Source: Echinarachnius parma (lineage: Eukaryota > Echinodermata > Echinoidea > Clypeasteroida > Echinarachniidae). From it: a DNA stretch of 64,000 nucleotides. Of the stretch, positions 58,354-64,000 are shown piece by piece. A model generated the notes under the pieces. The model saw nothing but the letters and a program-made list of their open reading frames with translations. It made no database searches and had not been told where the DNA came from. Made by a program: the position numbers and the translations under genes. Location: NCBI GenBank assembly GCA_037951105.1, contig JBAMJV010001781.1:1-64000 (forward strand), given 5' to 3'. The number at the start of each line of letters is the position of its first letter. The stretch's first letter is position 1.

Positions 58354-58832
58354 TTAAAGGGATCTAGTAACTTTGTTGAGATGTGCAAAAAGTGATGAGT
58401 GGTTGATACCATGTATATATATATATGTCCACTGTCTCAAAATTAATATTCTCTAGATACTTTGTTGGCATATAAAGCGAAAGTGATGAATGGTTGGTAA
58501 AATGTGTCTAGTTCTGTGATTTGATATGTTCTCTGAGTACTGTGTGAAAATGTCACGTTAAATGGATGTTATATGGCCGAGTAATGAGCAAAAATGCAGA
58601 GTGATATTCGCTAACTCATTGCACTCACTTTGTACACGGATTTGACGGTCCAGTGGATAATTTAACATCTGAACATTTCAATCGTAAATATCTTTTTAAT
58701 GAAAGGAAAATTTGAAAAACCAAAACCTGTCCCAAGCTTTTATTGTTAATACAAATACAACAAGGGATGAGGGAACCGCTAGAATTCCAATTGGATTTTG
58801 AGGATTTGGACAATGTTACTAAGTCCCTTTAA
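58354..58832 (-). mobile_element. TTAA element, family B, with internal duplication
   Basis: TTAAAGGGATCTAGTAACTTTG to GTTACTAAGTCCCTTTAA. About 90 bases longer than other copies because the GTGATGARTGGTTGRTA block occurs twice. It sits exactly in the TTAA of the tandem unit GCCATTTAAGTGAAACACT, whose empty version is at about 59139-59157. Confidence 0.92.
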
Positions 58833-59611
58833 GTGAAACACTTTGGTAAACATTAGCTAGGGTTCATTGTGTCAAAACTACATGACAATGTTAATTGTTA
58901 ATGTTTCCCAGTTACGAGTTGAGTTGTTTCATAACTGGCTAATTATATACAAAAGACAACGAAAGATGATTATAACGGTGTGTATGTTTGCGTTGCATGA
59001 AAGGGGAGAAATAAGAGATCTTGCAGTTCTTGTTTTGGTATGGTCAACCTCTTGAAGATCGGTCGGGGGAAGGTATTTGAGAATGTTGAGAAGGTGTAGG
59101 AGAGAAGATAATGGAGCCATTCACATTCAAATCTAAATGCCATTTAAGTGAAACACTTAGGTTAATATTAGCTATGGTTCATTGTGTCAAAACTACATTA
59201 CAATGTAAATGTTACCCAGTGATGAGTTGAGTTGTTTCATAACTGGCTAATTATACAAAAGACAAAGAAAGCAGATAACGGTGTATATATATGTTTGCGG
59301 TGCATGAAAGGGAAGAAATAAGAGATCTTGCTTTCATGTTCTTGCGTTCTTGGTCAACCGCTTGATGATCATTGTGTCAAAACAACATTACTATGTTAAT
59401 GTTGAGTTGTTTCATAACTGGGTAATTATACAAAAGACAACTTAGAAAGATGATATAACGGTGTGTATGTTTGCGGTGCATGAAAGGGAAGAAATAAGAT
59501 ATCTTGCGTTCTTGTTCTTGCGTTCTTGGTCAACCACTTGATGATCATTTGGGTGAAAGTTGAATAGAATGATGAGAAGGGGGAGGAGAGAAGGTAATGG
59601 AGCCATTCACA

Positions 59612-60029
59612 TTAAAGGGGACCACCAGGCAAAGAACAACACATTATTATATGTTTTGGTACCGTTTTGTGATATCAAATAGATACCCAACATTTTGCAA
59701 AGGGTTGTGTAATTCATAAACAAAGCAATTAATTTCCACCACTTACGGAACCACTACTATTTCCTGGTTCCATACGGGCCAAACATTTGCGAGTGCGCCA
59801 ATGCTATTCATGCGTACTACGTTTGTAGACAATAGAATCCCGGGCGATCCGTTCGCTCTGCACACATTATATTAGTCTTCATGAACGCATGCTTTAGAAT
59901 GGTGATGCGTTTTCCAATTATATATTTTTTCTGGAAACAAATTTTTGTGAACTTGTTGATGGAATGGAATACCAAAGATGTTACCTTTCTTTGATAAGAA
60001 TATTATTTTTGGGTGGTGGTACCCTTTAA
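59612..60029 (-). mobile_element. TTAA element, family C, copy 4 (complete)
   Basis: TTAAAGGGGACCACCAGGC to GGGTGGTGGTACCCTTTAA, complete and close to copy 1. Its right TTAA is the left TTAA of the next element. Confidence 0.94.
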
Positions 60030-60415
60030 AGGGACTAAGTAACATTGTCCAAATCCTCAAAATAAAATTTTAATTATAGCGGTTCCCTCGTACCTTGTTG
60101 TATTCGTATTACCAATAAAATCATGGGACAGGTTTTGGTTTTTCAAATTTACCTTTTGTTACAAAGATATGTACTACGATCGAAGTATTCAGATAAGAAA
60201 AACTACCCTGGAGTTTTTCTTACCGTGTACAAAGTGAGTGCAGTGAATTAGTGACTATCACTTTGCATTTTCGCTCATTACTTGGCCATGCAATGTCCAT
60301 TTGACTTGACATTTTCACACAATACCCTGTGGACATATGAGATAACAACAATATACATTGCATCAACCATTCATCACTTTTTGCACATGTCAACACAGTT
60401 ACTAGATCCCTTTAA
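60026..60415 (+). mobile_element. TTAA element, family B, abutting family C
   Basis: TTAAAGGGACTAAGTAACATTG to TTACTAGATCCCTTTAA, complete. It shares four bases (60026-60029) with the family C copy on its left. Confidence 0.94.
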
Positions 60416-60580
60416 AGGGAAAGATGATGAGGGGGAGAGAGAAAAAGATGGAGCCATTCGCATTAAAATCTAAATGTCATTTTAGTTGGTTATAATAACA
60501 TTGTGTCAAAACAACATTACAATGTTAATGTTACCCAGTGATGAGTTGGGTGGTTTCATAACTGAAAGACCAAGGTAGAT

Positions 60581-61425
60581 TATAATAATGGTGTGCATGC
60601 TTGCATCGCACGAAAGGGGAGAAAGAAAAATAGATGCCTTCTTGCTCTGCTATATATAGGCGACCTCTTGAAGATTGTCTGGATGAAAATAGAAGAAGAA
60701 TGGAAGAAAATTATGGGAAGGGGAGGCGTGAAGGTGTTTGATTTAGCCTATCACACCAAAATATAAATGTCATCTAGTTTACACAAATGATGGTTTACAT
60801 TAAATATGTTCATTCGTCAAAATTCATTAAAATGTCTAATCAATATAGTAGACTGCGATGAGTTGATTTGTTTCTTTAATGTAAAATTAAATTCCACTAG
60901 ACCTCATTATGTGCAAGTTTTTCCAAGTTTTTCGACAGTCCAGGATATCCCTTTTTTGGTTTAGCTTTTGATGACCTAATTGCATATTTTTAGTATCATT
61001 GTCATAATTATAAACATGAATTGTATCCCGTCCTATTTACGTCAGCGCTTGCATACGTGTGTGTGTGCAAATTGGAATATTGATTTCAATGTCTGGTATA
61101 TATCTGGTACCGGTGGTACCGGTTTGATTATTGCATTGTGTTTTTATTTTCTTTTTAACATCTGGTAGGGCGGAAACAAATTGTGGTATTTTCTTTTGGA
61201 CTTGAGGCACCAGTTTGATAATAATTCTTAACCCATTCAAGACTTTCATTTGGGCATAACAGGCTCTCATTAGCATTAGTTGTTCATCGTTCATTCTCTC
61301 CAACAAATAAACATGTTAAAACCAAATACCAGTAATGTGAAATGCCCCACACAAAAAGAATGATATATATACACTTCTATCACTGACCATGTAAAATAAT
61401 ATATAATTGATTATTATAATAATGA
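60581..61425. other. Intronic stretch, partly a further degenerate array unit
   Basis: GGTGTGCATGCTTGCATCGCACGAAAGGGGAGAAAG (60590) is a decayed unit of the array before it. The rest is unassigned. Confidence 0.45.
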
Positions 61426-61480
61426 TAATAATATGAACATTTATATAGCGCAGCTACTATAAATATATACTCTACTGAGC
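61426..61480 (-). repeat. SINE tail-like fragment
   Basis: ATAATAATGATAATAATATGAACATTTATATAGCGCAGC reads on the minus strand as GCGCTATATAAATGTTC plus an ATT/ATC repeat, the tail type of 9690-9775. A family A element follows directly. Confidence 0.65.
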
Positions 61481-62043
61481 TTAAAGGGAAAGTTGAGTTT
61501 TGGTAGAGAGGGCGCTAGACTACTTAATTGGTTTGTGAGGTAATGAAAAACTGAGTGTAACATTTGAAAGAGCATAATATTTAAACAATAAAATCATCTT
61601 TGTTTGATCAAAATCGGTTCAGAAACGGCTGAAATATCCATAAATATAACAATTTGTAATAAACCCGGGGCCCCGGGTTTATTAGAGAATTTTGAACCAG
61701 CCGTTAAAAATTCAAAAAAATGCTTCCTCTTTTCAAAAAGTTACAAAATAGGTATTTAAATAGTTGTTGGTTATTTCTCTATCTAATCACTATTTCAACA
61801 AAGCATCACATGCACAATATTTTATTCAAAATGGTTGAAACCGATGAGTGTTTAGAGAGCGCCCTCTTACGTTTTAACGGCTCTTTTTGAATGATAACAT
61901 GATCTTTACTACGTCATTTGTAATTTTGTGTTCCTTTCTAGTTATAACTATTAGTTTGTAATGTAATGATGCAGGTTTTGGTTACTAAAATTCAGTTTCA
62001 CTAAAACTGTACTCTCCTTACCAGAACTCAACTATCCCTTTAA
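61481..62043 (-). mobile_element. TTAA element, family A, copy 5 (reverse)
   Basis: TTAAAGGGAAAGTTGAGTTTTGG to AGAACTCAACTATCCCTTTAA. Reversed interior (GATCAAAATCGGTTCAGAAACGGCTGAAATAT, GAGAGCGCCCTCTTACG). A central CCCGGGGCCCCGGGTTTATT hairpin lies near 61663-61683. Confidence 0.93.
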
Positions 62044-62384
62044 ATTAGTATTAAAAACGTTGTACAAAAATGGTTTTGAAATAGACTATTTGAGCAATAA
62101 AATGCGTCGGTCTTTCACCTACCACCAACTCATTCTGTGCAAACTATGTGGTACACAAATTTGATTGGGTAGCTACGGGTACCCAAGCCAGCGAACATGG
62201 GCGAAACAAGCTGTGCAATTTTGGTCTAATCTCAGCGGTGCACATGGAACTTTTTCTTATATTTCTGCATTTAACGATGTCTTGGTTAGGGTTTTACCAT
62301 GTATAAACACACTTTTATACTGTTTTAACCATGTCGATCATTAAGTTTGACAAATGGAGTTGATTTCTGTAACTTTCCCTGACC

Positions 62385-62552
62385 ATATCTGACCACTTAA
62401 ATCATAAATATCTTTTGAACGAAATGGAAATTTTTAAAACCGAAACCTGTCCCGTGGTTTGATTGTTAATATGAATATGATAAGGTATCAGAGAACCACT
62501 AGAGTTCCAAGTAAGTTTTGAGGATTTGGACAATGTTAATAAGTCCCTTTAA
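62385..62552 (-). mobile_element. TTAA element, family B, partial
   Basis: The end AGGATTTGGACAATGTTAATAAGTCCCTTTAA and the adjacent AACCGAAACCTGTCCC block belong to family B. Sequence left of about 62385 is too diverged to follow. Confidence 0.8.
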
Positions 62553-62951
62553 GATCAAACAGTCACAGATGTGAGTTTGTGGGACATTACCACTGATGTG
62601 TTGGACAATGCAATTAATCATATCTTTTGTTTTCAGTTAAAATACAACTAAGCGAGAATCCTTGTAAATATGAACCTACTTCAAAATTTGTATAACATTT
62701 TCACTTTCTGAATGACAGGTCATGCACATTCAAACTCTCATAGGAAGGAAGTCACTTTCAGTTTTCATTTTAAAACAAATATGATTTTCTTTGATAGAAA
62801 ATCATTTCAAGGCTGTCTGACTCCTTTTTTTATCAATTTTACTTTCACTTTTTGACATTAAAGATTCATGGTTGCTTTCAATTACAAAGCTTTTGTTCTC
62901 TTTCTTTTGACACCTAGCGTTCTTCAGAATTATCAGAATCCGATCAGCTAT

Positions 62952-63915
62952 TTAAAGGGATCTAGTAACATTGTTCAAATCCACAAAACTTCTTTGGAAA
63001 TCTAGTGGTTCTCTCAAACCTTGTATTATCAATATAAACCGAACACAAAAAGTAACTTCACCCCTAAGCAATTGCCCATAATTTCATAACCAAGAATCGT
63101 TTCAAGATTTCGTCTTGCCAATATATCCATATGGTAGTTAGGAAAACAATGTGTAAAAATAAGAGCTAACCATTAATCCATGGTTGAGTGAGCACACATT
63201 ACAGAACAAATAGTCATATTTCAAAATTCGCAAAAGTATTATCATCATTACAAATTATTGAGAGTTGGAAAATTTAAAAATTCACTGTTTTACAATTGCA
63301 ATTAAGGCATTTTACCACATGTGCCATCAAAAAATCAAAATGAATAGAATATCAAACAGCATTGTTTCATAAACCATGATCAATGCATTCCGCCACATGT
63401 GCGGATTCACAACAATGTACAGGCACGCGCAATACCTTGTGACTTTTGAATTGGGCCATTTTGTCTTTAATCTGTGCGCATTCAGCCATAAAGTAATGAA
63501 TATCTCTGATTTTCGCACATATCGAACATAACAACTGTACCAATATTGTGGTAAGATGACATCTTGAAACAATAATCGGTAAATGAAATTATCGGCAATT
63601 GCTTAGGGGTGAAGTTACTTTTTGTGTTCGGTTTAGAAACATGGAACAGGTTTTGTTTTCAAATTTCCCTTTCGTTAAAAAGATATTTATGATTGAAGTG
63701 TTTGTGGATGTTTAACTATCCACTGGATAGTCATTACCCTGTACAAAGTCGGTGCAATGAATAGTGGATATCACTTTGCATTTTCGCTCATTAGTCAGCC
63801 AAATAACATCCATTTACCATTGAATTACTTAGTGGACATATCAGATCACAATATACATTGTATCAACCAGTCATCACCTTTTTCACATGTCAACAAAGTT
63901 ACTAGATCCCTTTAA
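62952..63915 (+). mobile_element. TTAA element, family B, carrying a nested TA-flanked MITE
   Basis: TTAAAGGGATCTAGTAACATTG to TTACTAGATCCCTTTAA. The left 85 bases and right 280 bases match other family B copies. The block between is a separate element at 63037-63633. Confidence 0.93.
63037..63633. mobile_element. 597-bp TA-flanked MITE nested in family B
   Basis: Inverted ends of about 48 bp start AACCGAACACAAAAAGTAAC and include TTCACCCCTAAGCAATTGCC. They are flanked by TA at 63035-63036 and 63634-63635. TA duplication suggests a Tc1/mariner-like mechanism. The interior frame on the minus strand (63327-63572) has no recognisable domain. Confidence 0.9.
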
Positions 63916-64000
63916 ATAACAAATACAATTGTAGTTAAGCAAACACCGTACCAATTTAATAGCATAAAAGATTTAAGAGCGACAATGGAAAGGAAAATAG

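Larger units (their letters stand above)
58833..60580 (+). repeat. Tandem array, unit about 230-300 bp, four copies split by TTAA elements
   Basis: GTGAAACACTTAGGTTAATATTAGCTAGGGTTCATTGTGTCAAAACTACATTACAATGTTAATGTTACCCAGTGATGAGTTGAGTTGTTTCATAACTGGCTAATTATACAAAAGACAA...GGTGTGTATGTTTGCGGTGCATGAAAGGG.AGAAATAAGAGATCTTGC. Copies start at about 58836, 59150, 59370 and 60490. Elements C and B at 59612-60415 interrupt it. Confidence 0.9.

Noticed and set aside
63327-63572. A frame inside the nested TA-flanked MITE as a transposase remnant
   Set aside because: No DDE/D-type or helix-turn-helix pattern is visible and the element is too short. It is treated as non-coding.

Overview
The window looks like genomic DNA from an animal, probably a marine invertebrate and possibly a deuterostome such as an echinoderm or hemichordate. 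It is AT-rich, with one GT-AG spliced gene, TTAGGG telomere-type repeats, and dense small inverted-repeat transposons (MITEs), SINE-like tails, microsatellites and long poly-G/poly-C runs. The animal assignment is firm. The lineage below that is a guess, because no phylogenetic search could be run.

The only protein-coding gene I can support lies on the + strand. It is the 5' end of an ARHGAP39 (Vilse/CrossGAP) orthologue. A short first coding exon (ATG at 8571, ending at 8581), a WW1 exon (9818-9919) and a WW2 exon (48667-48805) join in phase to give the N-terminal 84 residues with two WW domains. Intron 1 is about 1.2 kb and intron 2 about 38.7 kb. Intron 3 starts at 48806 and runs past the window end. 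The MyTH4 and RhoGAP parts expected of this family are not in the window. A TISU/YY1-like motif carrying a 17-codon upstream ORF sits about 120 bases before the start codon.

Positions 1-8400 are upstream DNA: hAT-like poly-G/C MITEs, an AAAC microsatellite, a TTAA-flanked MITE, degenerate AT-rich tandem repeats, a SINE-like tail and an interstitial telomeric tract. Introns 2 and 3 (9920-64000) hold three overlapping kinds of sequence. (1) At least four families of TTAA-flanked, non-autonomous elements share the terminus TTAAAGGG; I call them A, B, C and D, and count about 18 copies across the window. (2) There are other MITEs, including hAT-like, TA-flanked and long-palindrome types, many of them nested. 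(3) Local tandem duplications occur repeatedly, mostly with periods of 80-300 bp and each with a different unit.

The tandem duplication process also caught the gene itself. Fragments of the WW1 exon lie at 10114-10178 and 10319-10371. Fragments of the WW2 exon lie at 48449-48507, 49153-49224, about 49325-49377, and 49475-50052, the last split by a MITE. Most differences between the live exons and their best-preserved fragments are synonymous.

The most unusual non-genic object is a 3.2-kb non-coding element at 41095-44322. It has 10-bp inverted ends and an ACTA target duplication, and carries nine exact copies of the 13-mer GTAATTCCGTTAC, two of which form a perfect 26-bp palindrome. I found no transposase, no rRNA, no intact tRNA and no CRISPR array.
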